DNA of 64,000 nt from Ulva prolifera. Lineage: Eukaryota; Chlorophyta; Ulvophyceae; Ulvales; Ulvaceae. The notes beneath the pieces were generated by a model. It was given only the letters and a program-made list of their open reading frames with translations. It searched no databases and had not been told where the DNA came from. Below are positions 10,066 to 22,600 of this stretch, piece by piece (the stretch's first letter is position 1; every line of letters begins with the position of its first letter). Where the stretch lies: positions 4,609,810 through 4,673,809 of the forward strand of contig CM041197.1 of NCBI GenBank assembly GCA_023078555.1, given 5' to 3'. The translations under genes were made by a program, and so were the position numbers.

Positions 10066-13000
10066 TAATTAAAACATAACTGACGTCTGAAACAGAAAAG
10101 GCGTCCGAAGTTGGAGGTTGCTGATGCAGCAGCACATGGGCCTGAAGCTTATGATGCAGCCGTGTGTGCAGGAGGCTGGCCTGGCAGCGACCTGTCTGGG
10201 CAGGATCGGCCGATGTAAACTGTCGCCGATGAGTGTGACACACCCCCCGTCCATCATATAAGTCTTAGGTGTAGGACTGCCACACCTACTCGGTGGACGA
10301 GTGTCCACAGCAGGCTGTGTTGACAGGCGATGAGGAAAATAATCAGCCAGTGAGCGCATGTGTGGCTGAAGGGGCAAGGGCCGATTTGATTCGGATCCGC
10401 CTTCAGTGATATGTGCGCGCGAGTCATACGTGCAACCTCTCGCGGCCATGACGTTGCAATATAGGGCGCCTGAAAAGGGCCCTCGAGTTGCCCTGTCTGG
10501 CTGAAGCGGCCCGGGTGAGCGTGTGGACTGTGTCAAGCAATGCATGCAAGGCCTCGGCCTCAGCAGTGCTGATACGCAGCGCTTCGCGCAGGTCCCGGGT
10601 CGCTGTCGAGCATACATGTATTGAATTGGTATCGCGGTGAGTCACACTGGTGCCGTGTTTTGGGTTTATGCAGTGCGCTTGGCATGCTTGGGATAGAGGG
10701 GGGGGGGGAGGGATGGTTGAAGGATCGGCCGGGTTGAGGGAGCCCGTGGAAGGACATCAGCTGCAGGTAGGGCTGCCAACTTATTTGAAATGCAAGTTGC
10801 CAGAGGAGGGCCGGGGCAGATGGCAGAGCGGCGATGCAGCAGGGGGTGTGACAGGGCCCGGACACCGCATGCACGGTGAAGGTCACAGCCAGCAGGACAT
10901 CATGATCACGCACGTCACGGTGTGAATTTCAGAAGGTGAAACGGCGTGCAAGGGTGCGTACGGCAGCTGGGGTCAGGGAGGAACGGGGTGGCGGGTACCG
11001 ATGTGGGCTGTGCATCTGACGCCCGAGGCGTGTGATTATCACCTGGGCCGGGGCGGAGGCGCACGTGCTAGCTGTAGCACTGGCAGTCGGGGAGCATCAT
11101 GATCACTGGCAGGGAGGCGTGCCGCTGGGTGTTTCCCTGGCAGCGGTGGAGGAGGGCCTCGGGCCTGCATGTTCCAGAGCGGAGGCCGCGGTGCAGGCGC
11201 AGGTGTGTAGGGTAGACAGGGGCAGTTGGGGAGGGGCTGATCAGGCCCTTTCGAGAGGGGGGCAAGGACGCCCACGCATGCTCGGCGCATCCAATGACTC
11301 TCGGAGAACACCGAAGGATTTCAATGGAGCACAGTGTCGGCCGCACATGCACTTGGGCGCTGGAATTGTGAAGGGCAGGAGGGGGGAGGAGACCCAGGGT
11401 TGGTTTGTTTGGGGTGGGGGGGGGGGGCGGTGTTGTGGGGTGGCTGGGAGGGAGCATGGTCTCCCCGGAGAGACCACGGGCGGAGTTAGGGGACGCGGGA
11501 AGGGGTGGGCCGTGGCTGCCAATGCAGCGCTGCGACTAGTTGAATCAGGCAATCATGCATGTGGCGCGTGTGGTTGCCATATGCATGCGGTGAATGCATC
11601 TCGGGGCCGGTCTTAAGCCAATTGGCCGTGCACCTGGGTGGTGTACTTTCAAAGTGAATGATTTGTGATGCTTGTAGGTGCCTGCGCAAGGGCGGCGTGC
11701 AGATGAACCTGTGGGGGGTGCTGTCGGTGTTGTACCTTGAACTGTTCCAGGAGCTGATGTTCTTCGACGATTTTTCCGCATGTGTCTGTGGGTGCTCCTG
11801 CATACGTACGTACATGCATGTATGCAGTGTGTTTTGCTCTCTGAGAGGCAGCCTTTACCAAACCATGCATGTGCTGCATAGCAGCATCACAGGCATGCAT
11901 TAGCCCAAGCTGTGCGGCACATCTGCGGCCCATGGGAATGCATGCAGCACGGGTGTCGACCGCGTACACTTGTTGCCCTGCAGCTGCGTGGTTCGTGAGA
12001 CATCATAGGATATCTAGACTATGGATATCCAGAGACGTCACTGCTATATAGCATATGCCACGTGGTACTGAAAGTTTGGTGTCCATGGGTGCTACATGTA
12101 GCAGTGGTATCATCGACTGCCACAGCGACTCAGCTGGAAGAAATTACGCATTGCAGGTGAGCAGCATCCATGCATCTGCAGAATTGTGTCTGACATCTTG
12201 GCCCACAGCATGCTACGTATACAGCTGGCACACAAGTTCGTACACAATGTTGTAGAGTGTAGGTACATCAGATATATCATCACACGAGGCATCCCTGATG
12301 ATGTAGCTCTCCATTTTTGGGTTGCTGTCACAGCTGCAGAGGAATAGCTATGGAAACGCATGCTCCAGACTGCCTGTGACCGCATTGACTCTGCAGTATA
12401 TAGCTGTAGCTGTGGGAAACTGGGCCTCCAGGTTGAGAGAGCATGCCTGTGACAGCACATGTGTCACAAGAACTCTAAAAACAATACAGTCAGAGGGGCC
12501 AGTGTACGTAAAAGGAAGTGAGAGGCCATGCCACGGATGCTGGAGGACTTCCCATTCCATGCATCTATTGCCAAGTCCATTGCCAGTGGACAGCTTTCTC
12601 GCCTTGAGAACGAACGCGCCTTTAGTGAGCCTACCTTGATGATTGTGCTGTGCTGCCTGCGCCCTATCTTCCCCAGGGCCTCACGAGCCTGTCGATGCCC
12701 ACTGGAAGAGATGCTGCTCAGTTTAATGCAGAGGTGGTCATGGTAGCTGCACTTGCAGAGGGACCAAGAGACCGAACAACCATGGCCATGCTGGGCCAAC
12801 TTGAAGCCAGCTTGTGTTTGCCTCTGTGCCCGACTTGCCTGTGAGTAGGTGATCTTGGATTTGTTCTGAGACAATATGGCATCAACTTTCTTGATGCATA
12901 CATGTGAGCAGGCCTTGTGACACAACACCGGGAAGTCAGGTGTCAGGTTGCTCGCAGTAGAGGAGTGGCTGGCGTCATGCCTATGACTATGCTGATACGT

Positions 13001-13534
13001 GGCCACATTGCCCAAGCAGTGGCTCTCATTACCTTGTTGTTACGACTGTCTTGATGCTCTTCACTGCATGTGGCACTTTCTCTTGCATGTCTCTGTCAAT
13101 GTGATGACAGCTGGGCCTGTGGAACACAGGCTTCAAAATTTTGGCAATTCAGGAGGCTTCTACATGTTTTCGATCCATAGGACCACCTGCAGGCATGTTT
13201 GGGTGTACTAGTCAAGTCATTCAACACCTAGCCTGCACCTGATGAGGACATGTGGTAAGTCCAGCCAAGCTAGCTGGGTTGTTAGGATTGGTCATGGCAC
13301 AAGCACCATCAAGTTCACATCTCATATGAATGCATTTCAGCAATATTGTGCCCTGAGAATAAAAAGGTGAGTGTACATGTTTTAGGACGGGGACTTGCAC
13401 CTCAGGGAGCCCGGGCAAGTCATGCTCAGCCTTGCATGCACCCTTCAAGGGCTAGCGGGACACCTGACTGTGCCCCTGGAGGTATCTCCCAACACACCAA
13501 CCAGGAAACACCGACCAACCAGCGGTGGTACATG

Positions 13535-13560
13535 CCTTCCTTGCTTTGTCCTTGTAAAAC
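13535..13560 (-). repeat. Dispersed repeat family A copy
   Basis: Reverse-orientation copy: CTTGCTTTGTCCTTGTAAAA, a near match to the inverted family A core. Confidence 0.5.
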
Positions 13561-14380
13561 ACCAACCAGGTAACACCGAGGCGCATTGTCACAAGCGGCT
13601 GAATGCTCCTGGGTGCGCCAGCGACAGCTTGCAAGGCCAAAGCTCATCCAGGCGTCATCCGTCGGCAGCAGACTTCGTACAATTATCTTAGACGTGAAAC
13701 GGAGAAGCCCAGGCGCGTCAAGCAGGACCTACAGCTGCAGATGCGTGCCGTCGGCAAACGCACACCATACGCTTGCACAAAGCCTGAGAGCGTCCGCACG
13801 AGCGTGCGAACTCATCATTCGGTAAGCAGATAGGCATCAGTCTATGAACTTCAAGCGCCATGCAAAGGTTTCATATCGGGCCATGACTATGCACAGGTGC
13901 GACATGAAGTACAGCCCGCGTCTCCGTGTCACTCCATTCGCATGGGGAAGATGATGCTGCATCGAGTGCTCGTGAAGGCGCAAACAACAGATCTATGACT
14001 GCACTCAGCACAGCTCAGTGTAGACCTTCACGGAATAACGGACGTCTCAGCGACCTCATTTAAATTAAGAATTCTGCCAGCTTTTCTGCCGCAGAAGCCC
14101 TCGGGCCCGGGGTCGATCGGACACGACGCTGCTGGGGCACGCATGGGCGTCTGATAGCCTGCAGTAAGAGCGCATGCATGCTGTGCTGATGCCACGGCAA
14201 GTGCACGCATCTGTCAGGATTGACCGAGTCGCTAACGACTTCACAATGCTCATGATTGCGCGATTTCCAATCTTCATGCTGCGATCTCATGGCGTACATG
14301 CTTCAGGTCAGTGGTGGAGCTCACACCTCCATCACACTGAAACTGCCCGAGTCGTCGTGGCAGTGGAGCCAGCCCCGCAT

Positions 14381-14410
14381 GCTGCCTTGCTTGCTTTGTC
14401 CTTGTAACAC
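14381..14410 (-). repeat. Dispersed repeat family A copy
   Basis: Reverse-orientation copy ending TTTGTCCTTGTAACAC, identical to the core at 60.6 kb. Confidence 0.6.
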
Positions 14411-14577
14411 ATGCTGCCTTTGTCCACTCACTGGGATACCTGAGCAAACAGCCCTTGCACGCCTTCAGGTTGACGCACGTACTGCTTGAAGCTAGTGATC
14501 CAGTGGCACTGAACTGCATGATTTGACAAAGAAACAGCCACTGTCACACATCAACCAGCCTGTGAGGTTCCCCTGGT

Positions 14578-14619
14578 TGTTGCCCGCGGCGCTGCCTCGC
14601 TCGTTTTGTCCTGTAACAC
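14578..14619 (-). repeat. Dispersed repeat family A copy
   Basis: Reverse-orientation copy with GGCGCTGCCTCGCTC followed by TTTTGTCCTGTAACAC; one base shorter in the core than most copies. Confidence 0.55.
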
Positions 14620-14647
14620 GTTGACCAGCCTGTTGCTCTACATCTAC

Positions 14648-14680
14648 AGTAAATTCAGATTTACTTTACCTTACTTTTAC
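14648..14680 (+). repeat. Dispersed repeat family B, short 3' fragment
   Basis: Begins AGTAAATTCAGATTTACTTT and continues into degenerate TTTAC/CTTAC pentamers. It lacks the upstream 45 bp present in the other copies, as expected for a 5'-truncated insertion. Confidence 0.6.
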
Positions 14681-15546
14681 ATGCACATACATGCCTTGGA
14701 TGCATCACAACAGCATCTGATCCTTTGCCATGGATCACTGTACTGCTGATCGATTTGTGTTTCTGTGCACCTGACGCTCAAGCCATGCATACATACTCGG
14801 TGGATCTTTGGTGGCGTTGCTGGCCCCGTTCAATGTTCAATGGCCACCACCACCACCGCTGTTCTGCCGCCACAGCCACACCACTGCCGCCTCTACCGCC
14901 ACCACAACGCACCACACTACACCACACAGGGAGGCTGCCTGTTGCGCATGGGATGCTGGCTGTGGCTGCAGTGAGATGCATCATTGTACCTCTTCTTCCG
15001 CTGCAACCTGTTCCTGCGGTGGCTGGGGTCGGGGGTGTCCAGGTGCATGGGAAGGATGGAGGGAGGACTCAGGGTGGCGCGAGGCAAGCACATGCACAAG
15101 CACATGCGCTGCGCCGGCAGATGCACTGCGTCATGTTCCGCTGTGTGTTTGTGTGTGTGCTCACACCAAGCGAATTTGCCTCAATCAAACGCCATGGTCC
15201 GGGGCTCTATACTGTCATGTTGGCGCTGTTTGAGGCAGCTTTGACTTCTGGAAGAGAGGCTACTCCGGAATGTTGGCATGCGCCACGGTGGATGCTGGGT
15301 GCTGAGCTCAGCACCGCAGGGCGGGCAGCCGGCCACCACACGTGCCATGAGTATGGTCGGGAATGTTCCAGATCGTACAGCTGCACTAGTGCTAGTACTG
15401 GCCTGGGCAGCAGAGGGTGGGGACCACACGCCAATGCAAGAGCCATGCATGGACTGTCGCTGCAGCCCGATAATCTGTACACGGCCTGGCTGCCGCGGGT
15501 GCGTTGGACGGGGTGGGTGGATGTGTGCTTGCGCCGCTTGCAGGTG

Positions 15547-15582
15547 CCGCGGTGCTGCCCGCCTCGCCGCCTTTGACCTTAA
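15547..15582 (-). repeat. Dispersed repeat family A copy
   Basis: Diverged reverse copy: GGTGCTGCCCGCCTCGCC followed by a worn CTTTGACCTTA in place of CTTTGTCCTTGTAA. Confidence 0.45.
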
Positions 15583-15590
15583 GTGCACAA

Positions 15591-15652
15591 CTGTACAGTA
15601 AAGTATAACTGTACAGAAAAGTATTACTGTACAGTAAAGTATAACTGTAATA
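15591..15652. repeat. 18-bp tandem repeat
   Basis: About three and a half units of CTGTACAGTAAAGTATAA with scattered substitutions. Confidence 0.8.
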
Positions 15653-15731
15653 TGTCCTGCCTGGCCCGGACATGTATACTTTCAGTGGTGACCTGGCTGC
15701 TCAAAATCGACACCCAGACAGCCGAGTGCTG

Positions 15732-16530
15732 GTGTGTGTTACAAGGACAACGCCGGAGGGGCAGGTGGCACCGCCGGGACAACGAGGAAGCACACGAACA
15801 ACGCGACGCACGCGCGCCAGGAGAGCAACAGCCACCTCGCAACCGCCCAAACTCAGGGCCAAGCCGCAACAAGCACCCGCACACGGCACCCCGCCACAGC
15901 CCGACAGGAACCCGCCGAACACGCACCACACACCCCCACACCCGCACGCAACACCACCCCGCCGCCCGCGCCGCCGCGGCGGCCCGCGCTGGCAGCCCGG
16001 TCGGTGCCGGCCCCATGCGCAAGCCGCCGGGGGAGTCCGCCGCCCCCATGTGCTGTTGTGTTACAAAGGAAAAAGCCGGAGGGGCAGGTAGCACCGCCAG
16101 GACCAAAAGGGAGAGCACAAGAAACGCAATGCGCACGCAGCAGGAGAGCCACAGCCAACGCCAAGGCACAACAAGCACACACACACCCCCACGCTCCCAC
16201 ACACTACCACACGAACCACACACTGACACCCGACCCACGCACCCACGCACGCGGCCCAGACCCGACCCCCAACACACACACCCACACGCCAACACGCTAC
16301 ACACCCACACGCCAACACGCTACTGTGCTGTTGTGTGTGTGGAGGGCCTGTTCTGGCGATGTTCCCGCGGTGCTGCGGGCCTTGCTTGCCCGGGAAGACT
16401 ACGTGGCAGCTTTGTCCGTGTGACACCCATACAGCGTTTTGTGGGTGATGTGTGCTTGGGTGTCTGGGTGTGTACCTGATCTGCTTGCTTCTTGCACGGT
16501 GCTGCCCGCCTTGTCGCCTTTATCCTTATA
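15732..16530. repeat. Family A cluster: two direct copies and one inverted copy around AC-rich DNA
   Basis: Family A heads lie at 15732-15780 and 16055-16100 on the plus strand, about 323 bp apart, each followed by diverged AC-rich sequence. An inverted head lies at 16498-16530. The outer pair therefore faces inward like terminal inverted repeats of an 800-bp element. The long frames on both strands here are by-products of AC-rich composition. Confidence 0.6.
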
Positions 16531-16611
16531 CGGCTGCGCTAAGGAGCAGTGGGCAGGCGTCCCTGCCTACCCATCAAGCATTCGTATGTATTTGACTGAT
16601 AATGCGACTAT

Positions 16612-16690
16612 TCGGCGTATGTGGTCCCGTTAAGTCGGAGCTGCCAATGTCCAATAGGATACGGCTCAGTAAATTCAGATTTACTTTACT
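16612..16690 (+). repeat. Dispersed repeat family B, long copy
   Basis: About 79 bp matching 50701-50779. It includes TATGTGGTCCCGTT, CCAATAGGATACGGCTCAGT and the terminal TTTACTTTACT. Confidence 0.75.
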
Positions 16691-19628
16691 GTACTATGGT
16701 CAATGGTGTTCATGGGTTACAAGGATGAATGCTTGGAGGAAAGAAGCAGTCAGATCAAGTACAAACCCAATGGTCAATGGTGTTCATGGGTACGAATCAT
16801 GTGGATCATCATGATGTAGATGGAGTGTGCTACATGGATAAGGGATAAAGGTGGTAGACATGTGAGCTGTCCGCCCTTCAGTTGCTGAGGCTGATGCTGG
16901 CTTGGGTCAGCCATGAGATTCGGTCCTCTTTCAGCACCAGGTGGCATTGGGATCTGGACAACATACTGGTGGCAAAGCAGTCAAGGATGCCCTTCAGTTG
17001 CCCATTCAGGCTGTCACGCCGGTTGTTTCATGTGAGGCCTTGTTTGGTTGTGCTTGGCGATGTTTCATGTCTTCAGTATGTATACAACAGCATGTGTAGC
17101 CCTGTGTTTGACGGTTTCATGGGTGTGTGATATTCAAGCAGCAACGACCATGCCAACTCAATGCCAATGCCACGGCTTCTCCACACAGCAGTGAGAATGA
17201 TGACGGCTTCGACGCAGCATGGCCATTGAGACCTGGGCCGCCCTGCATGGAGCATGGGAGACACCATAGCAGCATGTGCAACGGCAAAGGACAAAGTTTG
17301 TCTGGAGTCACTGTCAGAGTGGTTTTTCAACCCATGCAGTAGGTGTTGATACCCACCCCTCTGGAGCACACAAGCTCTCCAACCTGAATCCTTCCTGCCT
17401 GTGTCATGAGAGCAAAGTCGGACAGGCAGGTAGCTATCTGCTCCGCATCCTTCAAGCCTGTGTGGCCATCCATCAAGTCTCCCCGGTTGCGGGGTATGTA
17501 TTGCAGCTCAAATTGCCTCCAACGCGGGACATGGCCTGGGAACTCGAAGGCTTTTACAAGCGGATGTACAGTGGGCGCCTGTGCATCATGGTGGGGTGTC
17601 GCGATCATGCTTGCCACCTGCATGGTCCTTTGCTGCATGGTTGCGTGGCATCGCTTCCCGCTTTCATGATGTTCCAAACAGGCCGCTGCAGCGTTCAGAT
17701 GGGATCGAGGGAATATTCTGGTTCTGTTATCCGCAGGTTCCGGAGGCTATCTCTCGTGTGCACCACGAGATGCACGCACACGAGCCTCGGCAGCATCGGA
17801 CGCTGTCGTGTGCACTGCACGAGCGCCCTGCGAAACAGTGTAAGGCTGTGGCTAGCGCGCTGCAGCCGGGGCGACGCAGACAAGATACCCCAACACACGC
17901 TGAGGATCGTTTGTCACTGGACTTGCCGCGTCAGTCAGTGATACTTTGCAGATTCGCTCCAGCGGACGAGCGGCCATTGACTGCACGCGGTCTTCACATC
18001 GAATTGGGTGACCAGCGCCGCAGCGTGTACACCACGAAAAAATGCTACATCTAGACGTCCTGTACACCTCCAGATATGTTGTACGCTTGTTCACGTATAG
18101 TGACGATTCGTGTGGTCTGAGCCTTCCAGCATGGTGGAAAGCTACCGGACACACGATAACTTGCCCGTGAATCATGCGACCCTCGCAACAAAACAAGTGG
18201 CCCATAAAGAAACGAGTCACTTGGAAATGTAGAAAAAGAAGTTTCAAGGATCCGTTGAAGAGGCTGTTGGCTGCAGGTCGCCGTGACGATGTCTGGCAAG
18301 TGGCAAGCCGTCCTCCTGGCAAGGCTACCAATGTGGGTGCTTAATATGCGTCCAGGGAAGAATCGTGAGAATCTTACGTGTTTTAAAAAATCCTGCTGGT
18401 AGGTGTTGTGCTGCTAGCACATGTGAGCACATTGTGATCATGATCAGCAACACTATGGACGGTTGCGAAGTCACAGCACTGAGACGAAAACTGCAAAAGC
18501 AGATGCTGCGCCTATGGCATGTAATTTGTGTAATCAATTCAAAACTTCAAGAGCCTGAAGCATGGATATCTAAATTACTTCAACGCAAGCCTGCGGCCGT
18601 GTGCCTCGGCGATGCCAACACACGGTATTCGAGACCGAGCACGGTTGACCCATGGTGCACCAGTACCGCTCCGCCGAGGGCACACTGTGTCAAGAATTGT
18701 GGAGACGCTACAATGTTTGACGCCACTTGTTTTACTGGCCGGAACGACAGTGCTCTTCCACGCGATTGCAATGAGACGACAGTACACGCACTTGCTCAGG
18801 CAGCACCAGCTTGTGGTTGGGGTTGCACCGTGCGCCTTCGACGTATGAAGCCATATGTCAAAGCTTGGGGCCGCTGCTTTCCACGCAGATGTGCTGCTGG
18901 ATGGGTAAAGGAGGAGATTGTAAATTGCACGTAGTAGTTCATAAGATGAGCATCGCGTTAGGCTGAACTACTAATACCACAGTCCGAAGCAAGGCTGTAG
19001 TCTTCGCGTACACAAGAAGCCAGTCTCGAAGGGCTCTCGCTTGCTGTCCAACCCTCTGCAAACCTGTGAGCATCCATTATCGTAACGCCAGCAGGTGCTG
19101 CGTACGTCACGATTCGACACATCGATGCAGTCAAACTTGAGACATGAGCGGCGCATCCCGCCAACTCAATCAGAAGTGCGATGCTGACTGACAGTAGTTG
19201 ACTCATGGCCATTCTATGCTTGTTTATGTGTACGCATGTCGTCATGTCCAAAGACGTGCTCAATTTGCTGCTGACATGCATGAGCTGAAGCACACAAGCG
19301 GCTCAGTTGCAACCCGGCCACAGCGAAACAGCCTGCGCCAAGCCAGTCGCGTGCCGCCCAGACTTGCATTATTGTTTATTACATCACTATTGGATCGCGT
19401 GCCATAAGACCCGAGCACGGCGAGTGAACCTCTTCCGCTCCAGAGCGTTGCGTTCATCATCTCCTGGACAGACTGCGCCAGCACGTCTAGTTGAACCTAC
19501 CTGACTCTGAAGAAGCTGCCAAGCTGAACCTTGCGGAGATGGCGCAGCCCCATCCTTCGTAGTTTTCGCCAAAGGCAGGACTTCCGCATTCAACCAGTCT
19601 GTAGCAGCTCAGTACCGGCACAGAGGAT

Positions 19629-22600
19629 ATGCTCCGCGGGCTGAGAAAATGGCAGTCCTCGCTTGTCTTCTCGATTTTTTGTTTATGCTTGATTTGGGTG
19701 GCAGGCGGACGACCTGTACTGGCCCAGCCCGGGGCCTTAGCCCAGCCGGTTTGCGAGGCGATCGACACTATCGAAGAATTGCAGCCAGTCATTGATGCTG
19801 CAGAGGAAGGAAGTACAGTATGCGTTCGGCTGCTCGGGAACGGCGGAAGCGAGTGCGTGTTCTCCTTGACATGACGGGAACTACGTCCTCAGGAATGACA
19901 ACCTCTGAAAGCGACATGCCTTGCAGGGAGTGGTCTCTGGAAAATCAAAGCCCTATGAAGATAAAAAAGTTGCAGAATGTTGTGATTGACTGCACGGGCA
20001 ACGCCTTCAATTTCCAAAGCAATCAAGGCAACCTGACGATGGACGTGGGCTCGACTCTGCACTACATGAACTGCGACTTGCTTCAGTATGAGTTTCCAGA
20101 GAATAACTGGGTGTACGATACTGTTCATGCAATCACCAATTCGACGTTCGGCATGAGATCCTGCAAGGTACGTCAAGCGAATGCCGATGCGTCGCGTGCT
20201 TTGGTAGTCACAGTTGAGGTCCATTGCATGCCGTACCTTCAGATTCCTGTCTGTTGCAGTTTGTCAAGAGCCTCAACGCTCAGTATGCTGCGTTGCTGGT
20301 GGAGCTGCAGACCAATGCAACTTTCGAGACAGCCAAGCTCGTGGACAAAGGCTCAGCTGCAGCAGTACATATCTTCAAGGGCTACTTTGACTCCTTGGTG
20401 GGACCGGAATTCAGGTTTGAAATCAGCGACAGCACGGCTTACTGCGGCCGCAAAGACATTGTTGTGCCTGAGGCACAGCGTCTGAGCATAGAGGAGCCCC
20501 ATGAAGTCCGTCTGTACTCCCAGGGAGTGACTGTCCCACAGCTAAGTCCCACTCCTCCTGGAATCGGTGGAGGCGGAGGAGGCAATGACGATGACAATGT
20601 GTGGGTGTTTGCCCTGATCGCTGCCATCGGTGCGCTCTCGCTCTCCACATCATCCCTCTCCAGGCACTCCAAACCTCAGCACAGTGGCTCACTCCTCACG
20701 AGCCCTCTTGCTACCACCTCTCCTCTTCATCACTGAACACGCCTGTGGCAACGCGGCTCCGCCAGCTGCACGATGTGCATGACGGGCGTTCTGCCGGTGC
20801 AGCGTTTGTCGTGCTGTGTCTCGCCGGCTACGTGCTGTGGTACGTGCGCAAGAAGCTGACGGAGCGGCCGGAGCCGGGGGCCGGAGAGTCTCACACGATG
20901 TACATGTCCAAGCGCTCCGGCAGCTCGTTCGGCGGCATCCACGCGTCGGACCTCCACCTCAGCACCGGCGGCGGCAGCGACGGCGGCCTCGCGGTGCCGG
21001 TAGCCACCTCGCGCTCCTGGGGTGCCAACAGCGGCCAAAACAGGTGCACCCCTCTCCTCACGAGCATCTGCCTCCGCGGCGCAATCCCCTGCCGTCTGGG
21101 CACACACATTGTGCATGGGGAGCAGGACGGGCCCCCCACAGCGCGGCAGCATGGTGCTTCTGCCCTCCCGGACGTGCATGCCCATTCGGCCGTGGTGCGA
21201 TGGATCGCTCGCAGCTGGAAACGTATGCAGCCTCCCTGTGGCCTTGTGGCCTGTGCGTGGCTCCGTCACTACAGGTTCAGGGTTGCACAGCCATCTCGCT
21301 CACCCATCTAGCTCAGATTTCCCTGTCCAGGGGAGCTAGATCCATGCTTACCCTTACCCCACCCCCTTGAATGTACGTGCGAGGCTTGTGCGATGGTGGT
21401 ATTGTATCTGCTGACACAGGCCGCAGGACGGTGTGGCTTGGGTGGCCATCATAGGTTGAACGGTGTCGGGGTGCAGCCGCGCCATCAGCCACGCCGGCAG
21501 CCGCGGCGCGAAGGTCGTCATCGAGTCCGCGGGTGGCTACAGCAGCACTGGCGGCGGCAGCGGCACGGGCAGCGGCGCCCTCGTCGTCGCGAGCGGCGCC
21601 GGCGCGCTGCACGACACGCCGTCGCGCGGCTCCAGCGGCGACGGCGGCGCCGGCGCGGCCGGATCGGCCGCGGTCTCAGCGACGCGCAGCGCTGGCGCGC
21701 AGTCGGTGGACGCGCCGACGCACCAGATGCGCTTCCGCATCCAGCACGCGATCGACGAGATGCAGCAGGAGCTGAAGGACGAGCTGCAGGAGGACCAGCT
21801 CAAGATCCACGGCGTTCTCGGCCAGGGCGCTTTCGGCACCGTCTACCATGGTGCGGCTTCCTCCTGCATGGGGCGCGCTCCGCCGGGCGCCCCTGCGCCG
21901 AAGCAAGCATACGCAGTATAGAAGTCAGCGCAGAGCGTGGGCGGGGCGATGCGGGTCCCATGCGTTCGCCGGCCGGGATGTGCGTCGATTCGTCCCGGCG
22001 TGGGTTCCGGCAGGCCCACCCCTGCCGTGCATACCCTGTGTGCCGCATGTGTTGGCATGCTGTCTGTTGACCGCCTCACGATCGAACAGCAACCAGCGGG
22101 CAACAGCTGTACGCGAAGAGCCAGAATGCGGCAGCAGTGCGGCGGCGCTGACGAGTGACCCCATCCCCTCCTCTCGACCCAGAACAAACTACCCAGTTGC
22201 ACACGCCCTGTGTACCTCAGCTGCTCACAGCCTGGGGATACGTCTGAGCATGCGTGGCCGTCACCACCCCGGTCCTCCTTGTCGCCCGATGGCCGATAAT
22301 TGAGGCGCGGCCGTGCTGCTGGGAGGCGCCGCATGCATGACGGGCGGCGCATGCGTGTGTGCAGGGGAGTGGCGCAAGCTGGCGGTCGCGATCAAGACGG
22401 TCGTGTTTCAAAACGGGGAGGACGACTCGTACACAAAGCACGTCGCGTCGGAGGCGGCGATCGCGAGTAACCTGATGCACAAGAACGTCGTCAACACGTA
22501 CAGCCACGACATTCGGAACATCACGACCGGGCCCGGCCCCGAGCACTCCATCTACAAGTTCTACCTCCTCCAGGTGCGCCTGCGCAGCTCTCTGCCTCGG

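Larger units (their letters stand above)
10066..19628. other. Repeat-rich spacer upstream of the receptor-like kinase gene
   Basis: About 9.5 kb with no gene I can support. It contains G runs near 10690-10699 and 11413-11427, five or more family A copies (13.5-16.5 kb), two family B copies, an 18-bp tandem (15591-15652), an AC-rich block (15780-16320) and a duplicated phrase near 16700 and 16775 (TGGTCAATGGTGTTCATGGG). Long open frames such as 14725-15576 and 15583-16479 are low-complexity or overlap repeats. The minus-strand frames in 12.1-13.0 kb and 16.9-17.7 kb look protein-like in places and may be decayed transposon sequence, but no family can be named. Confidence 0.5.

Noticed and set aside
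10497-10602. Exon-like helical segment on the minus strand (ATRDLREALRISTAEAEALH)
   Set aside because: Good acceptor (TCGACAG) and coding-like composition, but no donor and no neighbouring exons were found.
12464-13015. 183-aa minus-strand frame
   Set aside because: Possible transposon remnant; no motif identified and flanking frames do not connect.
14725-15576. 283-aa plus-strand frame
   Set aside because: No domain, odd composition, no splice context, and it ends inside a family A copy; long frames occur by chance at this GC content.
15583-16479. Long open frames (200-300 aa) on both strands
   Set aside because: They lie in AC-rich repeat DNA, give Thr/His/Pro or Val/Cys/Gly low-complexity products on opposite strands, and contain family A heads.
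16882-17677. Minus-strand frames that look partly protein-like
   Set aside because: Possible decayed transposon, but I could not match them to any transposase or other family and they change frame midway.
18365-18934. 189-aa plus-strand frame
   Set aside because: Reads somewhat protein-like, but no domain, conserved motif or supporting exon; not enough to call a gene.
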